A stretch of 64,000 nucleotides of DNA from a virus: positions 1 through 64,000 of IMG/VR virus record IMGVR_UViG_3300013093_003863; one strand, 5' to 3'. Below the pieces are notes generated by a model that had not been told where the DNA came from, made no database searches, and saw only the letters and a program-made list of their open reading frames with translations. Within the stretch, counting starts at the first letter, position 1. Every line of letters begins with the position of its first letter. Shown piece after piece: positions 43,350-51,585 of the stretch. The position numbers were made by a program, and so were the translations under genes.

Positions 43350-43366
43350 ATATTGTAGTCGAAAAA

Positions 43367-43969
43367 CTACGCAGTGCCGGCTTTCTTTTCCATTGTTCGG
43401 CCAAATGCACTTACGCCCAGTATACCACCAAACGCCAAGTGGATAAGTCCACCGTTGCTGAGTGTTAGACTCTGCCAAGCAGTATAGCCCATTTGAACCC
43501 CAAATCCCTTTTCAATGATGGGCAAGAACATGCTGATCATGGGAAAGGCCACAAAGTCCATGAAACAGATCAGCATGTACAACCAACCCATTGCCGGACG
43601 CCAAAAACTCTTCATCCAGTGTTCGGGCTCTTTGCCCTCACTGGCCGCCATTAAGTTACCAAATGCAGCGGTTGTGTTAGCATCTGGAGCAACTGGTTGT
43701 TGTCCAAATCCTGTTCGTGACTGCCCAAACCCTCCGCCAAACCCACCTGTGCTCATACTGTTACCCAATGGCACATTGCCATTACCAAATCCGCCGGGAG
43801 CGGATGATCCAAAGTTGGATTGTGTGGGAGTGGCATTAAACACGGGTGCTGGTGTTGGTTGAGCAGGAGCACTACTTGTAAACAAACTAGGGGCTTTACT
43901 GGTTTGTGCCGCAGCTATGTCGGCACTTGTTGGGTGTTGACCTTCGTCATCGGGATCTAATTTTGGCAT
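43367..43969 (-). CDS. Holin-like membrane protein with Gly/Phe-rich N-tail
   Basis: 200 residues. Residues 1-115 are low-complexity Ala/Pro/Gly/Phe. The C-terminal part has three membrane segments starting WMKSFWRPAMGWLYMLICFM, like three-TM phage holins (WRP...motif). It lies at the end of a block with spanin-like proteins and a GH19 endolysin, so membrane release of the endolysin fits. Confidence 0.65.
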   Translation of the reverse strand: MPKLDPDDEGQHPTSADIAAAQTSKAPSLFTSSAPAQPTPAPVFNATPTQSNFGSSAPGGFGNGNVPLGNSMSTGGFGGGFGQSRTGFGQQPVAPDANTTAAFGNLMAASEGKEPEHWMKSFWRPAMGWLYMLICFMDFVAFPMISMFLPIIEKGFGVQMGYTAWQSLTLSNGGLIHLAFGGILGVSAFGRTMEKKAGTA

Positions 43970-43980
43970 TTTGTTTTCCT

Positions 43981-44241
43981 TTATCCTATGGCACCGACTA
44001 AACTAATCGCACCATTTATAACTGTATTTAATGTTTCCTTCATGGCCATTTGTTCCATGGCCTGAATTACATCTAGTTGTTGTTGCACATCTTGTAATAC
44101 TTCTTGTGCTTGGTCCGGGGGCATATTGCCCGATTGCACTTGTTGTATTACCTGTTGAACAAATTGTGCTGCATTTGCAAACTGTTGATCGCCACTGTTG
44201 ATCAAAGTGGCCAAATGGTTGTTTAAATCGTCTTGTGTCAT
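43981..44241 (-). CDS. Small Gln-rich helical protein
   Basis: 86 residues, two amphipathic Gln-rich helices (FVQQVIQQVQSGNMPPDQAQ) and a hydrophobic C-terminal helix (NTVINGAISLVGAIG). Might be a membrane-active lysis accessory because of its place in the lysis block. No family recognised. Confidence 0.55.
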   Translation of the reverse strand: MTQDDLNNHLATLINSGDQQFANAAQFVQQVIQQVQSGNMPPDQAQEVLQDVQQQLDVIQAMEQMAMKETLNTVINGAISLVGAIG

Positions 44242-44642
44242 GATGGTCTCTTTCCTTGTACATGTTGGATTAGTCTTGCACTATTTTCTATACTTTCAAA
44301 TTTGAGTTTGCAATACAATGCATTGATCTTTTCTCCGCTGTTGTATCTTTTCCGTAATTCTTGTGCTATTGTATCTAAAGCCTTTGAAGCCGTGATACTG
44401 TCTTCGTTGTGTGCTCGATCACTTTCGTATAGTGCATAAAGTCCTGTGTTGTATGCGATAGTATTTGCACTGGCTCGTGATGCCGCATCATCGGCACAAT
44501 TAGCACTGGCAAGTTGTGCATCATATCGTATGGTTGTTATCAATTGATATTCGTTGTTGTCATATTTGCCCATTAACAGAGCATCCACCGCCGCGCAACC
44601 AGATAGACCAACTATCATGAATAAAGGTATTAATCGTTTCAT
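44238..44642 (-). CDS. Lipoprotein (possible spanin partner)
   Basis: 134 residues from the ATG at 44642 (ATGA overlap). The signal MKRLIPLFMIVGLSGCAAVD ends in a lipobox LSGC. The mature part is helical with an Asn/Ala-rich centre and two further Cys. An outer-membrane spanin-type role is inferred from place. Confidence 0.6.
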   Translation of the reverse strand: MKRLIPLFMIVGLSGCAAVDALLMGKYDNNEYQLITTIRYDAQLASANCADDAASRASANTIAYNTGLYALYESDRAHNEDSITASKALDTIAQELRKRYNSGEKINALYCKLKFESIENSARLIQHVQGKRPS

Positions 44643-44914
44643 TTTGTTGCCTTTTCGTAAATTCGTTTTTGTGTATTGTACCAATTGTTCCAGTCATCAA
44701 TCTTGCCGGCACATAGATAATATTGTGTATAGTTGTCGGTTACCACAGTTAATACCTCGCTTAGTTTTTCAGTATTAGTGTCAACGGTTTTTAAATCCGG
44801 ACATGCTTCCATCATAGCAGGTGGAACATCGGGCCACTGTGGAGCAACTGTAACAGGAGGTGCTCGAAAACTGCCGCATCCAGCTAATAATAAAACGGGT
44901 ACGAGATATTTCAT
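44639..44914 (-). CDS. Small lipoprotein (o-spanin candidate)
   Basis: 91 residues. MKYLVPVLLLAGCGSFRAPP gives a lipobox LAGC followed by a Pro-rich start like Rz1 proteins; the rest is a helix with WNNWYNTQKRIYEKATK. Overlaps the membrane protein gene upstream (ATGA). Rz1-like function is inferred from the lipobox, Pro-rich region and neighbours. Confidence 0.6.
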   Translation of the reverse strand: MKYLVPVLLLAGCGSFRAPPVTVAPQWPDVPPAMMEACPDLKTVDTNTEKLSEVLTVVTDNYTQYYLCAGKIDDWNNWYNTQKRIYEKATK

Positions 44915-45366
44915 TTCTTTGTCTCCGGATTAGCTGCGGCATCATTTAAATCTTTAATTGCCAAAGGATCAACCTTGCACGTTGCATCAATCTTGGCAGC
45001 ATCTTTTACAATACGTTCTTGAATTACAACTTGTCGTTTGTATATTACTTGATTCTTCTGCTTGCGTACTTGTGCAAGTTTTGTATTAGCCTCGTTACTT
45101 TGTGCCTTTGCTGCATCAACTCGTGCTTGTGCCGCATCAACTTGTGCTTGCCATATGGCAGTAACACCTGCACCGCCAAACATAAAAATGCCCAGTACAA
45201 ATACCAAAACGCCTAGTGGTTTGAATAACCAACCGTATATTTTTAGCCCGGGGAAATGTGTTAAAAATCCTGCAAGGAAATATATCAGTACTCCTGCACC
45301 AGCCGTTGCGGGCCAGAACCAAACAGGCAAATGTGCCAGTATGTGTTGAATGATAAACTCAAACAT
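44911..45366 (-). CDS. Membrane protein with coiled coil (i-spanin-like)
   Basis: 151 residues. Two or three N-terminal membrane segments (LPVWFWPATAGAGVLIYFLA; LGVLVFVLGIFMFGGAGV), then a coiled coil (AQARVDAAKAQSNEANTKLA and so on) projecting into the periplasm. This resembles an inner-membrane spanin fused to extra membrane helices, though a holin role is also possible. Between endolysin and lipoproteins. Confidence 0.6.
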   Translation of the reverse strand: MFEFIIQHILAHLPVWFWPATAGAGVLIYFLAGFLTHFPGLKIYGWLFKPLGVLVFVLGIFMFGGAGVTAIWQAQVDAAQARVDAAKAQSNEANTKLAQVRKQKNQVIYKRQVVIQERIVKDAAKIDATCKVDPLAIKDLNDAAANPETKK

Positions 45367-45992
45367 TATGCACCAAATAGTTGTAATGCGTGATTGTAAC
45401 GAGCAGTACGATCTTCAATGCCCAATGTACCGCCGTTAATTACCTTGGTGGCATGTACTATGTCGCCAGCATCGCTGATGGCATTTAGGCCATGATGTTC
45501 CCAAAAGAAACAGGCACTCTCTACTGCACCGTCGGGTGTTTCGCAATAGGCCACAGTTTCTTCAAGGCCTTTACCTATTTCTCGAGCAAATGCCTCGTAC
45601 AGACTACGTCCAGTAAGTTGTATTAGGCCACGTCCGTGAAACATCCAACCATCTCCGCTTTCTTCTGATCCATTGCCCATACGATCACAATAGGCTCGAT
45701 TGGCAATTTTCTCGGGATTGTGTGCATATTGATTTGCAATATCCATAGTAGGGAAACGCTTCTTCCAAATAGCCATTAATGCCTGTGGTTTGTAGTTTAA
45801 GTTTTCTACCAGAGCAGTATAGTTACCGCTCTCGTGCCCGGTTTGTGCCATGAACATAGCCACACGCTCTTTAGTGGTAATTTTGTATTTTGGCAACTCG
45901 TCGCACAGGGCATCATACCAGCTCTGGGCATGTGGATTACCATTTAGTAATTGGTGTACGTGGTTTGCGGTAAAATCGAATTCGAAACTCAT
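45366..45992 (-). CDS. GH19-type endolysin
   Basis: 208 residues. MAQTGHESGNYTALVENLNY carries the catalytic Glu, followed by GWMFHGRGLIQLTGRSLYEA and ATKVINGGTLG, all signatures of the chitinase/lysozyme GH19 fold. It cuts peptidoglycan glycan strands. No signal peptide, so it needs the holin. SD GGGGAG before the ATG. Confidence 0.9.
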   Translation of the reverse strand: MSFEFDFTANHVHQLLNGNPHAQSWYDALCDELPKYKITTKERVAMFMAQTGHESGNYTALVENLNYKPQALMAIWKKRFPTMDIANQYAHNPEKIANRAYCDRMGNGSEESGDGWMFHGRGLIQLTGRSLYEAFAREIGKGLEETVAYCETPDGAVESACFFWEHHGLNAISDAGDIVHATKVINGGTLGIEDRTARYNHALQLFGA

Positions 45993-46007
45993 TGAAAATC
46001 TCCCCTA

Positions 46008-46865
46008 TTAGGTTACAAAAGTATTTAGCAAGGAAACAGTTTCTTTTTCGTTTGTAACAATTTTGTTATCTACTAGAAAGTCGACCCACTGCTGAATTTG
46101 ACTCGGGGATAACAGTTTATAGGTGCGTCGATGTATGCTGGCCGTGAGCAGTTTGGGATTGGATTTTGCAGTTTCTAGTAGATGGTCAAAATTGTCGGCT
46201 TCCCAATCGGCTATGTTTAAAACATTGTAGTAACTGTACAAATTATACAATTTATCGTAGGTGCCACATTGTGAAAGCACAAATCCCGAATACAAATGAA
46301 ATTCTGTAACCAAATTGGGATACCGTACATTGGTTTGAAAAAACTCGGGAAAATCACTCACACTGTCTACTAGATTGCGTACAGTGTCGGTATGAAACAA
46401 AAAAGGTACACCGGCCGGACCCAGCACCCGTGGCATAGCGATGTTGTAGTAGCGTTCGACAAATTTTTGGCTTGATTCAAACACGGGAAACACATTGATA
46501 GCTCCGGTTCTCGGTCGACCTTGCGGGTCAAATAGATTGTCAAACGATTGCACAAACCAAGTCTTGGCATCCAGAACCATGCTCCATGTCATGGCAGATT
46601 CTCCGGCGGCCAACAGTTTTAACAGTTGTTGTTCTTCCCAACCGTTGATTCGGCTTTGATAATTCCATTTGCTTTTGGGAACAACACGCACCAACGAGCA
46701 CAACGGTCCCCACCAATTGCAATCAATTTTGTGAACAATACGGTCATGATCGTTGACCACAACGGTGATACAACCTACGTTGTTCACGTGTTGTTGTATG
46801 CTTTGTGCTTGTATTTTTAGTAAGGGTAGTTCGGGTTCAAATACTACAGTAATGAGTTCTAGCAT
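46008..46865 (-). CDS. DUF6492-like glycosyltransferase-type protein
   Basis: 285 residues. WSMVLDAKTWFVQSFDNLFD has D-x-K in place of the D-x-D metal site, as in DUF6492-type capsule enzymes; the flanking SRINGWEEQQLLKLLAAG helix fits. Aromatic-rich C-terminus. A TATAAGTA box is 5 nt before the ATG and no Shine-Dalgarno is seen. Confidence 0.6.
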   Translation of the reverse strand: MLELITVVFEPELPLLKIQAQSIQQHVNNVGCITVVVNDHDRIVHKIDCNWWGPLCSLVRVVPKSKWNYQSRINGWEEQQLLKLLAAGESAMTWSMVLDAKTWFVQSFDNLFDPQGRPRTGAINVFPVFESSQKFVERYYNIAMPRVLGPAGVPFLFHTDTVRNLVDSVSDFPEFFQTNVRYPNLVTEFHLYSGFVLSQCGTYDKLYNLYSYYNVLNIADWEADNFDHLLETAKSNPKLLTASIHRRTYKLLSPSQIQQWVDFLVDNKIVTNEKETVSLLNTFVT

Positions 46866-46870
46866 AGAAA

Positions 46871-46878
46871 TACTTATA
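46871..46878 (-). promoter_or_regulatory. Late-type box (TATAAGTA) 5 nt before ATG
   Basis: Minus-strand TATAAGTA, one mismatch from TATAAATA, followed by TTTCT and the ATG at 46865. It overlaps the TAA stop of the upstream gene. Confidence 0.45.
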
Positions 46879-47434
46879 GTATTCCTGCGGCTGCCTTTAA
46901 ACTTCGAATATATTCAGTATTGGCCGATCTAGCCGGTATCGGCAAGCCGGCAGCACTACGCATCTCGTCCAAGGACTGATTGCCAAATTTGGCATCGTAG
47001 TCTTCGGGAGTGCACGGAATCATTTCCTTCAACGAGTCAACATCAAAGTAAGTTTCTCTATTGTCTTTTACATAACGAACACGCCAGTCCTTGAGTTTTT
47101 GCTTGGTCACGTTCATCATGTCCTTCATGATTGTTTCTATATTGTCTACCACTTGTTCGTTGCGATCCAGTTCCAAGAACACAAGATAATCGCCGTCGTC
47201 CATTTCGCCGGTGCTGGTGTCGGCATCAATAACACAGTCGTAGCCCTTTTCAAGAAAGTTAACGAGATCGGCAGCCGGTTGTTTGCCGGCGACTTTGAAG
47301 CTCAGTACAACAATGTCTCGGTCCTCGCCAATCTTGCTCTTGAATTCGTCGATGTGCAATTCGGGATGCACTAGACGTTTCAGATCGCCTGGCTCTAGTC
47401 CTTCAAAAATATTATTGTGTTGGTTGTTCAGCAT
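46874..47434 (-). CDS. Conserved-type phage protein (186 aa)
   Basis: Acidic protein with IVVLSFKVAGKQPAADLVNF and a C-terminal SANTEYIRSLKAAAGIL tail. The spacing of strands suggests an alpha/beta domain. No family recognised; overlaps the gene upstream by 23 nt, which suggests coupling. Possibly structural. Confidence 0.6.
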   Translation of the reverse strand: MLNNQHNNIFEGLEPGDLKRLVHPELHIDEFKSKIGEDRDIVVLSFKVAGKQPAADLVNFLEKGYDCVIDADTSTGEMDDGDYLVFLELDRNEQVVDNIETIMKDMMNVTKQKLKDWRVRYVKDNRETYFDVDSLKEMIPCTPEDYDAKFGNQSLDEMRSAAGLPIPARSANTEYIRSLKAAAGIL

Positions 47435-47969
47435 CAGCTTCTCCGCCCAAGGATTGATTGTCGATATTGGTAGTTTGATTTAGAGTTTGATCTCCGCCTT
47501 CTTCGTAGGCCTGATCAATATCTTCCATGTCCACTGTGCCCGATGCCAATTCCAATGCACCCTGCTCGATGTCTTGCATGAGTTTTTTGGGCATGATGAT
47601 TTCTACCAACCAAATTGGACTTTTGATCAGTTTTGGTACTTTTGTACCAGGTTTGTAATCGTACGGTGTTTTTACTTTTTTGGGATGTTCAAAGTAGTCA
47701 CGTTTGTAATTTACTTCGCAATCAAATTCCACTAACCGTGCAGCTCCACGCGGGTCGGGCATTTTTTTGTAAGGCCACATAAATGTGCAACCCACAAAAT
47801 ACTTTTCGTATACAGGTCCTTTGACCAGTTCGCCCTGTTTCCAGTTCGCGAATGCATAAACATCTAGTTCGTCTACCACACGCTCGAAGTCTAGCAGTGT
47901 GTTGACTGCAGAGTCGGTCATGAAGATATCTTTGGTGTTGTCTAATAGTTCTTTAATATTTGCCGGCAT
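47412..47969 (-). CDS. Conserved-type phage protein (185 aa)
   Basis: Start taken at the ATG (47969), which is 7 nt after a perfect TATAAATA. Trp/Tyr/Lys-rich centre (CEVNYKRDYFEHPKKVKTPY) and an acidic Gln-rich tail. No family recognised; likely a late, virion-related protein from its promoter. Confidence 0.6.
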   Translation of the reverse strand: MPANIKELLDNTKDIFMTDSAVNTLLDFERVVDELDVYAFANWKQGELVKGPVYEKYFVGCTFMWPYKKMPDPRGAARLVEFDCEVNYKRDYFEHPKKVKTPYDYKPGTKVPKLIKSPIWLVEIIMPKKLMQDIEQGALELASGTVDMEDIDQAYEEGGDQTLNQTTNIDNQSLGGEADAEQPTQ

Positions 47970-47976
47970 AGTAGTG

Positions 47977-47984
47977 TATTTATA
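47977..47984 (-). promoter_or_regulatory. Perfect T4-type late promoter (TATAAATA)
   Basis: Exact minus-strand TATAAATA, followed by CACTACT and ATG at 47969. Predicts late transcription starting at or just before the start codon. Confidence 0.65.
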
Positions 47985-47989
47985 CAATC

Positions 47990-49174
47990 CTAGAACTTGT
48001 AATGGTTGTTGATTCCGGTGTCGTGATAGTCGGCAGATCCTAGACAGTAAAACGGGCTTAAAAATCCCACAAATCCCACGGGTCGTCCCAGCTCGTTATT
48101 GAAATACTTGGGATCTATGGTTTTGACCAAGAGATTTTGTCCGGCCTCTTGAATACGAAAAGCAGCGGTATTTTGAAAGTTGTGATAAAACCAATAGTCC
48201 ATTTCGTTGTAAAAACTGTTGGTGGGTTTACTGGTTTGAAACGTAGCCGGATCGTAGTCGGGATAGATCAAGGGTTTGACCACTTGTTCATAGGCACTGC
48301 GATGTGCAATGCTGTAATTGGGCCAACGCACTAGATACTGTAGATGTTTGTTGGCCGGCAAGCTGAACCAGGTGCGTATTATGTGTGCTTGTTTTTGCAC
48401 TATTTCGGGAAAATCTGGAGTCCAATAAAAATATTCGTTCGTGATATTGTTGTAATCGTAAACAGTATTACTATGATTGGCCTGCAAATCCATAAAATAC
48501 ACATACCATTTGCCGTCCTTGATGCACATCTTGGGCTTGTCAATTCCGTACAACACACAGATTTTTTTGCCGGTATCGGCAAATTCACGATGTTCTTTCA
48601 TGGCCACAGCATCGTGCTTGCACACATGAGCCAATTGAAAATAGTCTTTGCCTCGAAAAACCCAAGTTTCATCAGTGGCACTGTCCAAGATAAATTCACT
48701 GTAGTCGTGTATGGTAATTCGCACTCGAGGAAAATGTGTTTGGACCCAATTCAGTAACGGTCTAGCAGCAAAATCGTATTCGCTAAGAGTATTTTGGGGT
48801 TTGGTATTGAACGGATCACTGCTGACTCCTTTTTCGCCCTGTTTGGGATAGCGAAAAACTATTTCATCTATGTGTATGCCGTTGCGTAAAAAACTGTAAA
48901 TAGCAGTAGTACTGTCGCCACCGCCGGACGCTTCAACTCGAATCCAATCATAACGTTCGCGTAATTGTTGTGCACGTTGTCTATACAATTCACGCAAGTC
49001 TGTTTCGGGTTCTTGTTCCCATGCCATGGCATCAAATATTGGTCTATTAAAATTCCATTCGGGAAAACGATTGGTCTTGGTGGCAGTAATCAGTGCCTGC
49101 ACTTTGTTGTATATTTTTTCATCACCAAGTTGGTAGTACCCCAACTTGGTATTTTGTTCAATGCCTTTAATCAA
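47990..49174 (-). CDS. PP-loop ATPase-like protein
   Basis: 394 residues from a TTG; a later start near residue 50 is possible. RVEASGGGDSTTAIYSFL is the SGGxDS PP-loop that binds ATP and adenylates substrates in QueC, TilS, asparagine synthetase and PAPS reductase relatives. Downstream IDEIVFRYPKQGEKG follows the usual second strand. No C-x2-C zinc site of QueC is seen. Its place between a Bug receptor and structural genes gives no clear substrate. Confidence 0.65.
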   Translation of the reverse strand: MIKGIEQNTKLGYYQLGDEKIYNKVQALITATKTNRFPEWNFNRPIFDAMAWEQEPETDLRELYRQRAQQLRERYDWIRVEASGGGDSTTAIYSFLRNGIHIDEIVFRYPKQGEKGVSSDPFNTKPQNTLSEYDFAARPLLNWVQTHFPRVRITIHDYSEFILDSATDETWVFRGKDYFQLAHVCKHDAVAMKEHREFADTGKKICVLYGIDKPKMCIKDGKWYVYFMDLQANHSNTVYDYNNITNEYFYWTPDFPEIVQKQAHIIRTWFSLPANKHLQYLVRWPNYSIAHRSAYEQVVKPLIYPDYDPATFQTSKPTNSFYNEMDYWFYHNFQNTAAFRIQEAGQNLLVKTIDPKYFNNELGRPVGFVGFLSPFYCLGSADYHDTGINNHYKF

Positions 49175-50060
49175 TTTTTACACCAGTGCTCAATTTCTTC
49201 CACTGGGCCTGTTGCGATTCGTACCAGGCATGCAAGTCTTGATCTTTCATTTCGCTCATGCTGTAACAATGATCGATCAAGTAGGATTTTTGCACCGATT
49301 CGGCTCGAGCAGCCTGTACCAGTATCTTACGCCATTCGCGAAATTTTTCATCCGGCACCGATTTTGGTACAACCAAATGATGCGGGGCATCCATGTTGGA
49401 CACTATTTTTGCAAATCCCTCGCCGGCCAAGATCGGATGATGATTGACCGATTTGGGGCCAGTGGTTCCCAGTATGTGTACCTTGTCGCCCCAGGACTCG
49501 CTTTCGCCTAGAAATCCCACGTGCAAGTCAATGTTGCCCGACATCATGGACAAAATGCTGTCGTTTGTACTCTTGAACGGCACAACTTGAACATTGGGAA
49601 ATTTAGACACAATCTGCAACGAAGTCAAATGGGTAGTCACTCCCAATCCGCTTGTGCCAATATTGAGTGGTTTGTCCTTGGGAACATCGGCCCAGGTTTG
49701 ATACTTGGTGCTACTGATTGCTATTGGTGCATTACATTGTGGCATTAGTTCTTGAAAATCGTTGACATTGTAACTTTCATTGGGATAAAAATTGGGTCGG
49801 ATAAAAAATGCACTGCTGGTGGCCAAAATAGTATTACTGTTATTTTTCACAAAATTAGCAGCAATGGCATTGCCAGCACCGGGTTTGGTATCAAACACAA
49901 AGGTGTATTTGTCCTGTATATGGTTGGCTTCCTCGACCAAGGTCCTACTGTATGCAGCCATGGTGTCTGCGGGACTAAAAGCATAATAAATTGTCACAGT
50001 TTCTTTAGCCATGCTCGTGATTGCAAATGCAGAAAGAACAACGGCGAGTAATTTTTTCAT
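49167..50060 (-). CDS. Bug-type TTT substrate-binding protein 1
   Basis: 297 residues. The signal MKKLLAVVLSAFAITSMA is followed by KETVTIYYAFSPAD. The TTT receptor pattern is clear: KPGAGNAIAANFVKNN, LNIGTSGLGVTTHLTSLQIV, VVPFKSTNDSILSMMSGNID. Such periplasmic receptors bind carboxylates or other small solutes. They are very numerous in Burkholderiales. No transporter membrane gene is encoded, so the protein would use the host's. Confidence 0.85.
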   Translation of the reverse strand: MKKLLAVVLSAFAITSMAKETVTIYYAFSPADTMAAYSRTLVEEANHIQDKYTFVFDTKPGAGNAIAANFVKNNSNTILATSSAFFIRPNFYPNESYNVNDFQELMPQCNAPIAISSTKYQTWADVPKDKPLNIGTSGLGVTTHLTSLQIVSKFPNVQVVPFKSTNDSILSMMSGNIDLHVGFLGESESWGDKVHILGTTGPKSVNHHPILAGEGFAKIVSNMDAPHHLVVPKSVPDEKFREWRKILVQAARAESVQKSYLIDHCYSMSEMKDQDLHAWYESQQAQWKKLSTGVKID

Positions 50061-50263
50061 AGAAATTCCTTTGTAAGTGTTTGTATTTTATACTAAAATT
50101 GTCAATCGAGCAATCGTAATTGCCCATTTGCTTGTAGAGAAAATCTACTTACGGGAATTGGCGTTCCAGGCATATCATGCTAGTAAAAGGGTTTCGCTAC
50201 CCTAGGCGTCAATGTGCAGTCCGACGTCAGAATCATTTCCGGCGTTGCTACAGTATTTATAAT
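50061..50263 (-). other. 200-nt structured leader upstream of Bug receptor 1
   Basis: No gene fits here. The minus strand has several hairpins: AGGGT/ACCCT (50188-50203), GTAGA/TCTAC (50134-50148), GGAA/TTCC near 50155-50168, and CAAT/ATTG near 50112-50123. A TATAAA (50087-50092) with a weak -35 may be a host-type promoter. A late promoter lies at its upstream end. It may be a regulatory leader or a small RNA. Confidence 0.45.
50254..50261 (-). promoter_or_regulatory. Perfect T4-type late promoter (TATAAATA)
   Basis: Exact minus-strand TATAAATA 3 nt after the TAA of the upstream P-loop gene. It would transcribe the structured region and then the first Bug receptor. Confidence 0.6.
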
Positions 50264-50917
50264 TTATTTTTGCAGTCGATTATTTCTGTCGGGTCGACAA
50301 CCGGCCAGCACATACTCGTCAAGCCAGTGCTCGTCAATGTATTTTACATACTTGTGATTGGCATCTTCACTGATAAAACTCATTAATTTTTCCGGATCAG
50401 TTTCTACAGGAAATTGAGTTATAGTTCCAACCCACTTCATGTAGTGTTCGCGGTGCAGGAAAAATGCCTCATGATCCAAAAAATGCACAAGAAAACCGCT
50501 GGGAATTAAAATATTGTAATAGTATTCTTGTGCAATAGGCGTTGTGTGTTGTTTACGTACACGCATCTGTTGCACTTGATTGATATTTTGATCTCGTACA
50601 ATAATGGCCACTTGCACATCAATACCAAAACTTTCAGCACGACGTGCAACTCCTACTATGTCGGGAATCCTACGCTCACCATCAAAAAAGAACGGACAAC
50701 TTACGTTAGCAAGATGATAGTCCCGGTTGTCAAAATGGCCGGCTTCTAGTTTTTTGGGATCGACCCAATACTCGGCAAACGGTTCTTGATCACTAGGTAC
50801 CCAATAGTTAGAGAGCATTTCGTCCCACCCGGCTACCGCAGGATGTTGACTTAGTACACGACTAAACAAATGATTTCCTGACCCTTGCGGCCCGGTTATG
50901 ATTAGTAAATGTTTCAT
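50264..50917 (-). CDS. P-loop sulfotransferase-like protein
   Basis: 217 residues. LLIITGPQGSGNHLFSRVLS is a P-loop of the sulfotransferase/kinase type, with HPAVAGWDEM after it; VAIIVRDQNINQVQQMRV resembles the 3'-phosphate segment. Probably a sulfotransferase-fold protein, substrate unknown. Overlaps the oxygenase gene. Confidence 0.6.
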   Translation of the reverse strand: MKHLLIITGPQGSGNHLFSRVLSQHPAVAGWDEMLSNYWVPSDQEPFAEYWVDPKKLEAGHFDNRDYHLANVSCPFFFDGERRIPDIVGVARRAESFGIDVQVAIIVRDQNINQVQQMRVRKQHTTPIAQEYYYNILIPSGFLVHFLDHEAFFLHREHYMKWVGTITQFPVETDPEKLMSFISEDANHKYVKYIDEHWLDEYVLAGCRPDRNNRLQK

Positions 50918-51585
50918 AGTATTAGCGGAGTTCGCTTGAGTTCTTTCAAGAATGCTTTGGTCTTGTCTGTTATAATACCAGTTAACTGTAGCGTAACTCG
51001 GGGATGGAATCCGGCATTGGCGGTACTGTGTGGCATGTTACGCCAATCAAATGTATGTACATCTCCAGCACGCCATTGTGTATGTGTATAGTTACCGTAA
51101 CTCCAAAACTGTCCCGGTTGCCAGTCAGTTAGTGCGATAAAGTATCGGCCAACACGTTCAGGTTGTTCGGGGAACCATTTGTATAGTTTGTCAATATGCA
51201 AGTGCCACAACTGACCGGGTTGTTGTACATGGATACGTTCCATGTTGTCTTCTAACGCAAATGCATCACTTATTGTCTGCAACTTCTTGGGCAGTCGCCA
51301 CGCCAAGTTTGTAATGATAACTTTGGGATCAATTCCCACACGCTCCAAGTCATATTCCTCATCCACTAGTTCGGGACGTGGAACATCCACTCCCTCGCCC
51401 TTGAATCCACGTGTTTCCCAATTGGCCGGCTTTGAATTTGCAACAATCTTTTTAACTTCTCGAGAGAAGTCTGCTTCTATTCGGCCCAGCTCAAAGTACA
51501 CATCTCGTTTCTTATCAACAACGGTGTTGTCAAAATGATATGTGCTCGCTTTGCGTAATTTATCCCAACTGCTTTCTTTTTTCAT
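50914..51585 (-). CDS. 2OG-Fe(II) oxygenase (Asp/Asn beta-hydroxylase-like)
   Basis: 223 residues. WHLHIDKLYKW gives the H-x-D iron ligands, and MPHSTANAGFHPRVTLQLTG the distal His and the Arg that binds 2-oxoglutarate. RYFIALTDWQPGQFWSYGNY lies between, as in aspartyl beta-hydroxylase-type cupins. Hydroxylates a protein side chain or small molecule; target unknown. Common in aquatic T4-like phages. Confidence 0.78.
   Translation of the reverse strand: MKKESSWDKLRKASTYHFDNTVVDKKRDVYFELGRIEADFSREVKKIVANSKPANWETRGFKGEGVDVPRPELVDEEYDLERVGIDPKVIITNLAWRLPKKLQTISDAFALEDNMERIHVQQPGQLWHLHIDKLYKWFPEQPERVGRYFIALTDWQPGQFWSYGNYTHTQWRAGDVHTFDWRNMPHSTANAGFHPRVTLQLTGIITDKTKAFLKELKRTPLIL

Noticed and set aside
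47990-49174. Calling the PP-loop protein QueC
   Set aside because: Only the PP-loop agrees; the zinc Cys motif and overall length of QueC are not seen.
50150-50260. tRNA-like hairpins
   Set aside because: No cloverleaf with a TTCRA T-loop or 7-bp acceptor stem could be built on either strand; described instead as a structured leader.
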